Notes under the pieces: model-generated | What the model was told of the DNA's origin: nothing | The model's database searches: none | What the model saw: only the letters and a program-made list of their open reading frames with translations | Translations under genes and position numbers: made by a program | Part shown: one piece after another, positions 18,053 through 26,192 of the stretch | Numbering within the stretch: position 1 is the stretch's first letter | Layout of the letters: every line of letters starts with the position of its first letter | DNA from: Verrucomicrobiota bacterium | GTDB lineage: Bacteria > Verrucomicrobiota > Verrucomicrobiia > Limisphaerales > AAA164-E04 | DNA: 41,191 nucleotides | Assembly (NCBI GenBank): GCA_027619545.1 | Contig: JAQCFT010000005.1 | Coordinates: forward strand, 1 to 41,191 | Direction of reading: 5' to 3'

Positions 18053-20656
18053 ATGCATTCCTGCCGCACGCATGTTACCAGGTTGTTTATTTTCCTTTTT
18101 GGATCATCTCAGATCATGGGACAAGACTCCTTTCCTCAGATCGTCACTCCCAACCCTCCTTACCCGGATGTCACCGAGATGATTGGCGAGTCCTTTGAGG
18201 ACTTCGAAACGGGAACGATGGCCGGGGGATGGGATGCACTGCGCCACCGGATGCGAGGCAATATTTATCTAAGCAACCCAGGGCGGCTTGATCGTCCGCG
18301 CCTGACTCAATTTGAAAGGCTGACTCTCGGGGATCCGGAAGAGGTGGCTGCGGTAAATCGTGAAATCATCGAATACTGTCGAATCAAACAAAGCGCCATC
18401 GAAGAAGCCTGGGCTGATCCCAAACGCAGACATCCGGCCAAGGAGGTATGCGCTTATCAGACAGAACTGATTCCCCTGGCTATTCTGACTCTCCGTATTG
18501 GTGAACGCCTCATACCGGAGGCACACCAGGCCATCAAAAATCTCATCATAGCGTTTCGTCCCGAAGCGGCCGATATCGAACCCACTCTCTGGATGCATGC
18601 CCCCGGTTACAACGGATCGAACGCTCATGACTACCTGAGTTTTCTGGCCTTAAGTTGGGAGGTTACAGGCAATCCGGATCTGCGGGATGCGGCTTACTGG
18701 GGACTTCGAGGCGAGCTGGATCATATCAACCTGAGCGGTGACATATCTGAATTCAATGTATTGGAAGGACATTGGTGCAGTTCCAATGGATACGATGCCA
18801 TCAAAGCATTCGTGCGGGATCCGGAACTGGCACGTATGGCTCGAATGATTGCCGAACGCCTGTGGTTGAATCGTTTTCTCACCTGGTCCCCGGTGGTGGA
18901 ACGGATCACCGGCCCAGGAAGCCGCATGGCGCCGGGAGCATGGCTCGGAACGAGTGGTGACCGCCTTCAATTCGCCACCGGAGTCGAGAAACCCATTTGG
19001 CTCAATGAATTCTTCGATTGGGGTGTTTGGAAACAACCGGTCAACGGCGGTCGCTGGCCACTGGACGATGTTCAGGGCATGGTACCCGAACTTCCTGGCT
19101 ACCTTCAGGACGTGGCCTGGCGCAAGAAATATCCGAACACACTGCGGAGTTCCGTATACCTTGTTCCCTGGATGCACCGTTACCCCAAACTACCAGGCAT
19201 CTCCAACACGACACCCGATCCGGTCTATGGGGAAATGGTCAACCATCAGACATCAAACTATACATTGGGCTCCATCAATCATCCCTACGAAGCCACCGAG
19301 TGCATGGTCTACGCCTCGGCCTGGTGGAATCATGAACAAGCAATACCCGAAGCTCCATTGGGCAGCCCAAAACGGTTCAGCGTTTTGTATCCACATTATG
19401 TCTTCAATGGTGCCGCCTTCATGGATCGCACGGAAATCCATTTCCAGAATCATCCAGATCACCCCAAAACAGACGAATGGACACGCGAACCCGGCCCGTG
19501 GATGCGTGAGTTTGTCGAACAGGGGCGCGCCGGACTGCTGCAGCATAAGAACACCATGATTTTCACTTACTCCGGACGCAATCGGGGGCATAACGATGTC
19601 CCTGTGGTTTCCGAAAAGCTGAAACGGGTGTCGGCCGGAATGTTTCTCTTCCGTTGGGAACCGGGCCTTGATGGACTATTCGTCAACGACAAACCCGTCA
19701 CAAGCCTGCCGGTGGAACTCGAACCCGGCGACTGGTGGTTCATTCACGACGGCGACACGTTCGCCGGCATTCGCCCTCTTTCATCCACGCATCTGGGAGG
19801 CGACTGCAAAACCACGCTGGAACAACGTACCCGCCAGATTGCATTGTATCAGGACAATTTCAACGGGAACTCGATCGAAGGTATCCCGGACGAAGCCTGG
19901 GTCAAAGCCCGAAGCGGGTTCATCGTGGAACTGGGCGATGTCGAGGAATACGGGTCGTTCGAAAAATTCCGCGACCTGATGCTCATGAGCAAAGTGGAAG
20001 AAGAGGCTGAAGGATTCATCCGCCATGTCCAATATCAACGCCCCGGTCGCAAACTTGAATTAATGTGGCATTGCTATAACGAAACGTATCTGACACGAAA
20101 AGTAAATGGTGTGGACCAAAGGGATACCAGATACCTGCAGTCACCCGAATTCGCTGTCGGACAGGGCACTTTGGAAACCCACGACGCACGCCTTCAATCC
20201 GACGAGGATAAAACCGTGTGGCTTCTTTCAGCCGAGCCTTCACAAACCTACGTGGCCTATCAACCGAACCCGCACGAACAACTACCCATTCAACTGAAAA
20301 CACCCATTGCGAATATCCAAGCCGATCGCTTTCCGTTTGGAAAACTGGTGGTCAGCAAAGTATCCGATGAGGAAATTCATCTCGAAATAGATGCAGGATT
20401 CCGTCCTTTCTGGAGCAATGTCCGCTGGCGCGCCCAGGTCTGGCAGGATCTCGGAACACACCCAAGCGATATCTGGATTGAAAGTGATATCCGGAAAGTA
20501 ACCGCCAACATCAATGGGGATGATATGCCTGTGGTTCGAGCGGAAAACCCTGACAAAACGACCTGGTTGCTTGATCCATATGCGAAACTACCCCGTGTAA
20601 AAGACCGCCTGGCACCTCCTGGTTCGCAGCGCATTGAAACCCCATCGAACAAGTAA
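18053..20656 (+). CDS. Large secreted protein of unknown function, possible alpha-toroid plus beta-rich C terminus
   Basis: Exported protein of about 867 aa. GGAGG at 18036-18040 lies 12 nt before ATG 18053, which gives a signal peptide (VTRLFIFLFGSSQIMG, then QDSFP); the frame is open to a GTG at 17996. I do not recognise a named family. The first part is helix-rich with repeated segments such as DYLSFLALSWEVTGNPDLRD and AAYWGLRGELDH, reminiscent of alpha/alpha-toroid carbohydrate-active enzymes. The second half is Trp- and beta-rich (ELEPGDWWFIHDGDTFAGI, KLELMWHCYNETYL), like the sandwich domains of heparinase-type lyases. A sodium:solute symporter follows 355 nt downstream. A polysaccharide lyase or hydrolase role is a guess. 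Confidence 0.6.
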   Translation: MHSCRTHVTRLFIFLFGSSQIMGQDSFPQIVTPNPPYPDVTEMIGESFEDFETGTMAGGWDALRHRMRGNIYLSNPGRLDRPRLTQFERLTLGDPEEVAAVNREIIEYCRIKQSAIEEAWADPKRRHPAKEVCAYQTELIPLAILTLRIGERLIPEAHQAIKNLIIAFRPEAADIEPTLWMHAPGYNGSNAHDYLSFLALSWEVTGNPDLRDAAYWGLRGELDHINLSGDISEFNVLEGHWCSSNGYDAIKAFVRDPELARMARMIAERLWLNRFLTWSPVVERITGPGSRMAPGAWLGTSGDRLQFATGVEKPIWLNEFFDWGVWKQPVNGGRWPLDDVQGMVPELPGYLQDVAWRKKYPNTLRSSVYLVPWMHRYPKLPGISNTTPDPVYGEMVNHQTSNYTLGSINHPYEATECMVYASAWWNHEQAIPEAPLGSPKRFSVLYPHYVFNGAAFMDRTEIHFQNHPDHPKTDEWTREPGPWMREFVEQGRAGLLQHKNTMIFTYSGRNRGHNDVPVVSEKLKRVSAGMFLFRWEPGLDGLFVNDKPVTSLPVELEPGDWWFIHDGDTFAGIRPLSSTHLGGDCKTTLEQRTRQIALYQDNFNGNSIEGIPDEAWVKARSGFIVELGDVEEYGSFEKFRDLMLMSKVEEEAEGFIRHVQYQRPGRKLELMWHCYNETYLTRKVNGVDQRDTRYLQSPEFAVGQGTLETHDARLQSDEDKTVWLLSAEPSQTYVAYQPNPHEQLPIQLKTPIANIQADRFPFGKLVVSKVSDEEIHLEIDAGFRPFWSNVRWRAQVWQDLGTHPSDIWIESDIRKVTANINGDDMPVVRAENPDKTTWLLDPYAKLPRVKDRLAPPGSQRIETPSNK

Positions 20657-21011
20657 TTTGCAGTCATACTACCAAGGATTCCAATCTGGAAGGTCATGCT
20701 TGCATGAACCATCGGAATGCATCCGTTTGTTTTACCCAGGCTAACCTGGCTCAAAGCCTGACGCCCCCCTGGCTTTTGTATCGGTCATCGCATGTCTTAT
20801 GGAATTTCTTGCGGCGGCCATGTTCCCCTTCCTTCGATTACCGAATCCAGGCCCAGGAAAGAATCGCCCTGTTTGGAAAAGGGAATCACCATGACAGACC
20901 AAATCAACATGAAAGCAGAAAGCAGGTGTATGAGATTTCTCAATTTCTCTTCAGAAACTTTTTCTTCCTCACACAAGCCGGATCGAGTATGACAAGAGCA
21001 CTTCCCTGCTC
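20657..21011. other. Intergenic region, no convincing gene
   Basis: This 355-nt gap has only a short stem-loop (CCAGG, CTAA, CCTGG) and a 33-codon frame from ATG 20891 with an AAAGGGA sequence upstream. That peptide has no recognisable composition or family. The longer frame 20704-21030 overlaps the symporter start and is probably not coding. Confidence 0.4.
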
Positions 21012-22562
21012 ATGGAAACGCTACGTCTAGGTACTTTGGACATTTCGCTGATCGTGATTTACCTCATCGTGATCGGTGGGCTCGGGCTTTGGTTCAGTCG
21101 AGGCATCAAGACTGGCAAGGATTTTTTCCTGGCTGGAAAGTCCCTTCCCTGGTGGGCTGCTGGTTTGTCGCTGGTCGTTTCCGATATCGGGGCAAAGGAC
21201 ATGATCGGTCTGGCCGGGGATGGCTATCGGTTTGGGGTGGTCATGATGAATTTTGATTTTCTGGGATGCATCCTGCCGGTGATCGTGGCGGCATTTCTGT
21301 TCATGCCCTACCTGTGGCTGGCCAATGTTTACACGGTTCCCGAATACCTAGGCAAACGTTACAACCAAACCGTCCGCACTTTCTTCGCCATCCTTTGGGT
21401 CCTGTTCATGGTAGGAACCCTGGCCACCATCTTTGTCAGTGCAGCTTCCATGTTTGAAGGGATTCTGGGCTGGAGTTTCTGGCTGTCCGTCGGGGTCACC
21501 GCCGTGCTGGTGGGAATGTACACAACCGTTGGCGGACTGAAAGCGGTGGTTGTAACGGACGCTCTGTCATGCGTCATCCTGATCATCGGAGCGGGCATCA
21601 TCTGTATCACCGGTCTGTCGGAAGTGGGCGGCATTTCGGCTCTGAAAGAGCAGATTCAAAGTCACGATTGGACCAAACACCATCTGGAGCTGCTGCCACC
21701 AGCCGATCATCCGGCATATCCCTGGCCTGCGGTGCTTTTGGGACTGGGATTTGTTTTGGGGCCTGCCTACTGGATCGGTAACCAGGCCATCGTGCAGCGA
21801 ACCCTGGGCACGCGATCAGCAGCCGAAGCAAGGGCTTCCTACATTTTCTGCGCCGCCATCAAGCTGGTCTTCCCGTTACTGCTCGTGATTCCTGGATTGA
21901 TCGGTATTGCGCTTCTCAGCAAGGAGCTTGGAGCGCCGGGTGATGATTGGAACGGCAACCAAGTGCTCCCCATGCTGCTCGTCAAATTATTACCCCCTGG
22001 TGTTCTTGGAGTGGTCATCGGGGCTTTTCTCGCGGGCGTGCTTTCCAATCTGGATTCCTATGTCAATTCGGCAAGCACCATGCTTGTGCACGACTTCTAC
22101 AAGGCATGGGTCCGCCCGGACGCAAGCGACCGCCAATGTCTGGTTCTGGGACGCTGGCTGATTCCCGTTCTCCTTCTGGCCGGGGTGGGAGTGAGTTATC
22201 CCGTTCAGCAGGGCTTTGGATCCGTGTTCGAAGCCTTTCAAACATTCCTGTCCTTCATCCAGGGTCCACTGCTTGCCCTACTACTGTTTGGGATGCTGAC
22301 CCGCCGGGCCAATGCCACGGGCGGATTGATCGGCATGACCGGGGGGGTGACAACGGCCGCGTTGATGACTTTTTCCGAGGCTTTGTTCGGATTGGAAGGT
22401 GGCATTTCATTTCTGTGGGTTGCCTGGTGGAGCTTCGTCGTCTCGATGGCTGGAGTTGGATTAGGCAGTTTGTTGAAACCGCCCTACCCGGAAGACCGTC
22501 TCAAAGGGCTCATTGTGGGTAGTGTTTCCCCACCACCTGACACGGAGGGCGGTCAAGCATGA
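21012..22562 (+). CDS. Sodium:solute symporter family transporter (SSS)
   Basis: Inner-membrane Na+-coupled symporter of 516 aa, with roughly 13 hydrophobic segments. Family marks include DFFLAGKSLPWW, GLSLVVSDIGAKDMIGLAGD in helix 1 to 2, VYTVPEYLGKRYN and MYTTVGGLKAVVVTD. The substrate is not predictable, but PVC members of this type often flank glycan-degradation genes. Its stop overlaps the start of a 70-aa membrane protein by 4 nt, so the two are coupled. The large secreted protein upstream is on the same strand but 355 nt away. Confidence 0.92.
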   Translation: METLRLGTLDISLIVIYLIVIGGLGLWFSRGIKTGKDFFLAGKSLPWWAAGLSLVVSDIGAKDMIGLAGDGYRFGVVMMNFDFLGCILPVIVAAFLFMPYLWLANVYTVPEYLGKRYNQTVRTFFAILWVLFMVGTLATIFVSAASMFEGILGWSFWLSVGVTAVLVGMYTTVGGLKAVVVTDALSCVILIIGAGIICITGLSEVGGISALKEQIQSHDWTKHHLELLPPADHPAYPWPAVLLGLGFVLGPAYWIGNQAIVQRTLGTRSAAEARASYIFCAAIKLVFPLLLVIPGLIGIALLSKELGAPGDDWNGNQVLPMLLVKLLPPGVLGVVIGAFLAGVLSNLDSYVNSASTMLVHDFYKAWVRPDASDRQCLVLGRWLIPVLLLAGVGVSYPVQQGFGSVFEAFQTFLSFIQGPLLALLLFGMLTRRANATGGLIGMTGGVTTAALMTFSEALFGLEGGISFLWVAWWSFVVSMAGVGLGSLLKPPYPEDRLKGLIVGSVSPPPDTEGGQA

Positions 22563-22771
22563 GCACAACCACATCCATTCTCCTGGGAACCATGGCGGGC
22601 AAATTGGCTGTGGCGGCGGTTTTTTCGCTACTCATCCTGCTCTTGATCCTTCTTCCCAACTCCGTGCGTAACATGCTCAAGGAAGAACAACTTCCATGGT
22701 GGAAGCGTACGCGTCTATGGGCCATGGTGATCGCTGCCATTCAGGTGCTTGTCTACCTGACTTTCGGCTGA
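22559..22771 (+). CDS. Small two-helix membrane protein coupled to the symporter
   Basis: A 70-aa protein overlapping the symporter stop by 4 nt (ATGA). It has two hydrophobic segments, KLAVAAVFSLLILLLILLP and LWAMVIAAIQVLVYLTFG, joined by a charged loop (KEEQLPWWKRTR). It does not resemble the small partner proteins I know (DUF997/YhdT or DUF4212). The tight coupling suggests an accessory or stabilising subunit of the SSS transporter. Confidence 0.75.
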   Translation: MSTTTSILLGTMAGKLAVAAVFSLLILLLILLPNSVRNMLKEEQLPWWKRTRLWAMVIAAIQVLVYLTFG

Positions 22772-22813
22772 TGCAGCAAGATTTGTCCTGCTTGTTGCAA
22801 GAAACGTTATGCC

Positions 22814-22847
22814 ATCCACATCCGGCGATTCTAAGCTGGATGTGGAT
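22814..22847 (+). terminator. Stem-loop after the symporter unit, possible terminator
   Basis: A perfect 10-bp inverted repeat, ATCCACATCC and GGATGTGGAT, is separated by 14 nt. A second, weaker hairpin (GCAGCAAG with CTTGTTGC, one G-U pair) lies at about 22775-22798 directly after the small membrane gene. Neither is followed by a T tract, so intrinsic termination is uncertain; an mRNA-stabilising role is also possible. Confidence 0.35.
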
Positions 22848-22874
22848 CATTTGATGGTTCCCCGTCAGCACATG

Positions 22875-22902
22875 TTGAAAACATGATAACAAATGCTAAT
22901 GT
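22875..22902 (+). promoter_or_regulatory. Possible promoter of the EF-G-like gene
   Basis: TTGAAA (22875-22880) and TAATGT (22897-22902) are spaced by 16 nt, about 130 nt upstream of the EF-G-like start. This is a reasonable but not consensus sigma-70 promoter, and no other strong candidate is evident in the gap. Confidence 0.35.
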
Positions 22903-23032
22903 GAATCAACTCACGAACATTCAGGCTGCGGATCAATCCATCATTGAATTTTCAAACTCATCAAAGAACCGCACATTCAACAGAAAATGAAGCACGAAGA
23001 TCATCTAAAGTCTCAACCATTGGAATCCCATC

Positions 23033-25099
23033 ATGAAAACTTTTAAAGCGAACGACATCAGGAATGTGGCCGTCGTGGGCCACGCAGGCTCCGGAAAAAC
23101 CATGCTCTGCGAATCGATGCTGGTCTGTGGCGGAAACATCAACCGCTTGGGCAGCATTGAAGCCGGAACTACCACTTCGGATTTCCACGAAGACGAACAG
23201 GCTCACGGCATGTCTCTTCATGAAACTGTCCTGAATGTGGAATGGCTGGACAAAAAACTCAATATTCTGGACTGCCCCGGATACCTGGATTTCATTGGTG
23301 AAACGCTGAGCGCTTATCGAGTGAGCGATTTCGCCCTGATCGTGATCAATGCCGCCCATGGCATCGAGGTCGGAACGGACCTGGTCTGGGATTTTGCCAA
23401 CCAGCTCAACATACCGAAAATGGTCGTCGTCAATGACCTGGACAAAGAGCACGCTCAATTCGACGAAGTAATGGCAAAGCTGCGCGATCATTTCACTCCC
23501 AAGCTGTTCCCCCTGACTCTTCCCATCAACCCGGGGCCGGGTTTCAACAAGCTCCTCGACGTGATGCGAAGCGAAGTCGTGACGTATGCTGATGACGACA
23601 GTGGCAAATATGAAGAAACCGCCGCAGAAGGAGATTTGAAGGACAAGGTCAAGGCATACCATGCTGAATTGATCGAACTCGTGGCGGGAGCGGATGATCA
23701 GCTCATGGAAAAATTTTTCGAACAGGAAAGCTTGTCCGAAGAAGAAATGCGCGCCGGACTTCACAAAGCACTGCTGGCCGAATCATTCATTCCCGTTTTC
23801 TGTGTTTCCGCCAAACACGATATCGGCGTTGCCCGACTGATGGACTTTATCGCCAAATACGGTTTTTCCCCTTCGGACCATCCCGGCACGGCAGGTAAAA
23901 ATTCGGACGGAGATGAAGTGGAAATCAAATCCGACAATCAGGATCCTGTTGCATTCGTTTTCAAGACTGCGGATGAAGCGCATGCAGGACAGTTTTCTTT
24001 CTTCAGGGTTTACTCCGGTGAACTGAACGCCGGATCGGAAATATACAACGCGACAAGGGGTTGTCATGAAAAGCTTGGACAATTGTTTGTCATGAACGGC
24101 AAGCAACGTGAATCCGTCAACAAACTGTGCGCAGGTGACATCGGAGCGACCATCAAACTGAAGGACACCCATACAGGCAACACCCTGTGCGATGCGAAAT
24201 CCATCGTCCATCTCCCCCTCATCAACTATCCGTCACCCAACACGGTCGTCGCAGTCACCATCGAAAACAAAGGCGACGAAGAACGTTTGGCAAACGGACT
24301 GGCGACATTGAAGGAAGAAGATCCCTCTCTGGAGTATCTGGTCCACCCCGAAACACACCAGACACTCCTCAGCGGCCAGGGAGAACTCCATATCCGCATT
24401 ATCAAAGAAACACTTGAAAAACGATTCCGTGTGGTCGTCGAGATGGAAGCCCCCAAAATCCCATTCCGTGAAACCATTCGATCCAAAGCTGACACGACCT
24501 ACCGCCACAAAAAACAATCCGGTGGCGCAGGACAATTTGCAGAAGTCTGGCTAAGGGTCGCCCCCAATGATCGTGGCAGCGGCATTGAATTCAAACACAG
24601 CCTGACCGGACAAAATGTCGACCGTGGTTTCGTCCCATCAGTTGAAAAAGGAGTCAACGCCGCGTGTAACGAAGGCATTCTGGCAGGTTGCCGAATTGTG
24701 GATGTCAAAGTGGATTTTTATGACGGAAAAATGCACAGTGTTGATTCCAGCGACATCGCTTTTCAGATTGCAGGCAAGCACGCGTTCCAGGAAGCATTGA
24801 AGAAAGCGCAGCCTTACATCCTGGAACCCATCTATGACCTTAAAATCAAGGTCCCGGAAACGTTGACAGGAGACGTCATGAGCGACCTTTCCGGACGTCG
24901 AGGTGTGATTGAAGGTTTGGATACCGAAGGGCACTTTCAGGTCATTCGTGCCAAGGCGCCCCAATTAGAACTCTACAATTACACTTCCACCCTGAGAGCA
25001 CTCACCGGCGGTCGTGGAATGTTCAGCCAGTCATTCAGCCACTATCAGGAGCTTCCTTCGCACCTTCAGCAAAAGGCGGTCAAGCAAAGGGAGGATTGA
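23033..25099 (+). CDS. Elongation factor G-like GTPase (EF-G2 type)
   Basis: Translational GTPase of 688 aa with the five-domain EF-G layout: a GTPase domain (G1 GHAGSGKT at 16-23; G3 DCPG at 80-83), domain II, domain III (LSGQGELHIRIIKETL), domain IV (YRHKKQSGGAGQFAEVWLRV, DRGFVPSVEKG) and domain V ending in the RGMFSQSFSHYQELP segment. The DFHEDEQAHGMS switch and G1 sequence indicate the EF-G-like paralogue rather than the main fusA. The G4 motif reads NDLD (134-137) instead of NKxD, so the usual lysine is Asp. It is monocistronic with a strong terminator. The role of EF-G2 proteins is not settled. Confidence 0.9.
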   Translation: MKTFKANDIRNVAVVGHAGSGKTMLCESMLVCGGNINRLGSIEAGTTTSDFHEDEQAHGMSLHETVLNVEWLDKKLNILDCPGYLDFIGETLSAYRVSDFALIVINAAHGIEVGTDLVWDFANQLNIPKMVVVNDLDKEHAQFDEVMAKLRDHFTPKLFPLTLPINPGPGFNKLLDVMRSEVVTYADDDSGKYEETAAEGDLKDKVKAYHAELIELVAGADDQLMEKFFEQESLSEEEMRAGLHKALLAESFIPVFCVSAKHDIGVARLMDFIAKYGFSPSDHPGTAGKNSDGDEVEIKSDNQDPVAFVFKTADEAHAGQFSFFRVYSGELNAGSEIYNATRGCHEKLGQLFVMNGKQRESVNKLCAGDIGATIKLKDTHTGNTLCDAKSIVHLPLINYPSPNTVVAVTIENKGDEERLANGLATLKEEDPSLEYLVHPETHQTLLSGQGELHIRIIKETLEKRFRVVVEMEAPKIPFRETIRSKADTTYRHKKQSGGAGQFAEVWLRVAPNDRGSGIEFKHSLTGQNVDRGFVPSVEKGVNAACNEGILAGCRIVDVKVDFYDGKMHSVDSSDIAFQIAGKHAFQEALKKAQPYILEPIYDLKIKVPETLTGDVMSDLSGRRGVIEGLDTEGHFQVIRAKAPQLELYNYTSTLRALTGGRGMFSQSFSHYQELPSHLQQKAVKQRED

Positions 25100-25124
25100 A
25101 CTCACACCTGAACGCATTGCATTC

Positions 25125-25157
25125 AACGCCCCGCCTTCTTGGCCGGGGCGTTTTTTC
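25125..25157 (+). terminator. Rho-independent terminator of the EF-G-like gene
   Basis: GC-rich hairpin with arms AACGCCCC and GGGGCGTT, extended by GCC/GGC with a single bulge, and followed by a run of six T. It begins 25 nt after the EF-G-like stop. Confidence 0.9.
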
Positions 25158-25207
25158 TTTAGCTGTAGGGGATTTTCAGGCAGTCTCTGCCAACGGTTTA
25201 GTTGCGC

Positions 25208-26188
25208 ATGACTTTGAAAGATTCCACAGTTTTGATTACGGGAGGAACCGGCTCATTTGGAAGCCGGGTGGCTCGGCATTTGCTCGAGAAATCTCCCGCA
25301 CAGATCCGTATCTTTAGTCGGGACGAAAAAAAGCAGTGGGAAATGAAGCGGACGTTTCCGGACTTCCGCTACATGCTGGGTGATGTCCGCGACCCCATCC
25401 GACTGGCATCCGCCATGGAGGGGGTCGATTTTGTGTTTCACGCTGCGGCGCTCAAACAGGTCGGTTCCTGCGAACAATACCCATTCGAAGCGGTCCAGAC
25501 CAACATCATCGGCTCCAACCAGGCCTGCGCCGCCGCCAAGGCGGCGGGTGTGAAAACGTTTGTTGCGTTGAGCACGGACAAATCGGTGAAGCCCGTCAAT
25601 GCCATGGGAGTGAGCAAGGCCATGATGGAAAAGATTGTCTGCAGTCAAAACCAGTTCGGCGGAGAAACGGTCTTTTGCTGCGTGCGATATGGTAACGTGA
25701 TGGGCAGCAGGGGCTCGGTGATTCCGTTGTTCCAGGATCAACTGGACCGCGACTTGCCCCTGACTGTGACGGTTCCCGAAATGACGCGCTTCCTGATGAC
25801 ATTGGACCAGTCTGTCGACCTTGTTTTCCATGCCATGACCCAGGCTCAGGGCGGTGAAATATTCGTCCGAAAGGCACCTGCCTCCACAGTGAAAGATCTG
25901 GCGGAAACCATGCGAACCCGGGCAGGCAAACCCGATCACCCCATTCAAATCACCGGCATTCGGCCGGGCGAAAAGTTGCATGAAATCCTCGTGAACGAAT
26001 ACGAAATGCAACGCATTGTGGAGGAAACCGATTACTACACCATCCATCCCGACTATCGCATCCCTTCCGAACTGACCCCCAAGCAACTTGGTGAAGAATT
26101 CACCAGCCAGAACACACAGCAGTTGTCGGCGGGTGAAGCTATCAACACCATGCTCGACGCGATGGGATCCCAGGAACTCTTTCACTAA
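25208..26188 (+). CDS. UDP-sugar 4,6-dehydratase/epimerase, CapE/FnlA-like
   Basis: Extended SDR enzyme of 326 aa of the polysaccharide-biosynthesis CapD/FlaA1 family. It has TGGTGSFG (11-18), HAAALKQVGSCE (about 78-89) and STDKSVKPVNAMGVSK (122-137). The usual catalytic Tyr is Met133, giving the S-M-K arrangement known from CapE and WbpM-type dehydratases. A C-terminal RPGEKLHEIL motif is typical. It probably converts a UDP-HexNAc into a 4-keto-6-deoxy intermediate. It is the first gene of a three-gene operon, with a C-methyltransferase 4 nt downstream. The start is ATG 25208; TTG 25202 is an in-frame alternative. Confidence 0.88.
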   Translation: MTLKDSTVLITGGTGSFGSRVARHLLEKSPAQIRIFSRDEKKQWEMKRTFPDFRYMLGDVRDPIRLASAMEGVDFVFHAAALKQVGSCEQYPFEAVQTNIIGSNQACAAAKAAGVKTFVALSTDKSVKPVNAMGVSKAMMEKIVCSQNQFGGETVFCCVRYGNVMGSRGSVIPLFQDQLDRDLPLTVTVPEMTRFLMTLDQSVDLVFHAMTQAQGGEIFVRKAPASTVKDLAETMRTRAGKPDHPIQITGIRPGEKLHEILVNEYEMQRIVEETDYYTIHPDYRIPSELTPKQLGEEFTSQNTQQLSAGEAINTMLDAMGSQELFH

Positions 26189-26192
26189 TCGG

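Noticed and set aside
20704-21030. 108-codon frame before the symporter
   Set aside because: It overlaps the symporter start in another frame, lacks a ribosome site and has no coherent protein character.
22961-23764. 267-codon open frame on the minus strand over the EF-G-like start
   Set aside because: Antisense to a strongly conserved GTPase domain and without any family pattern.
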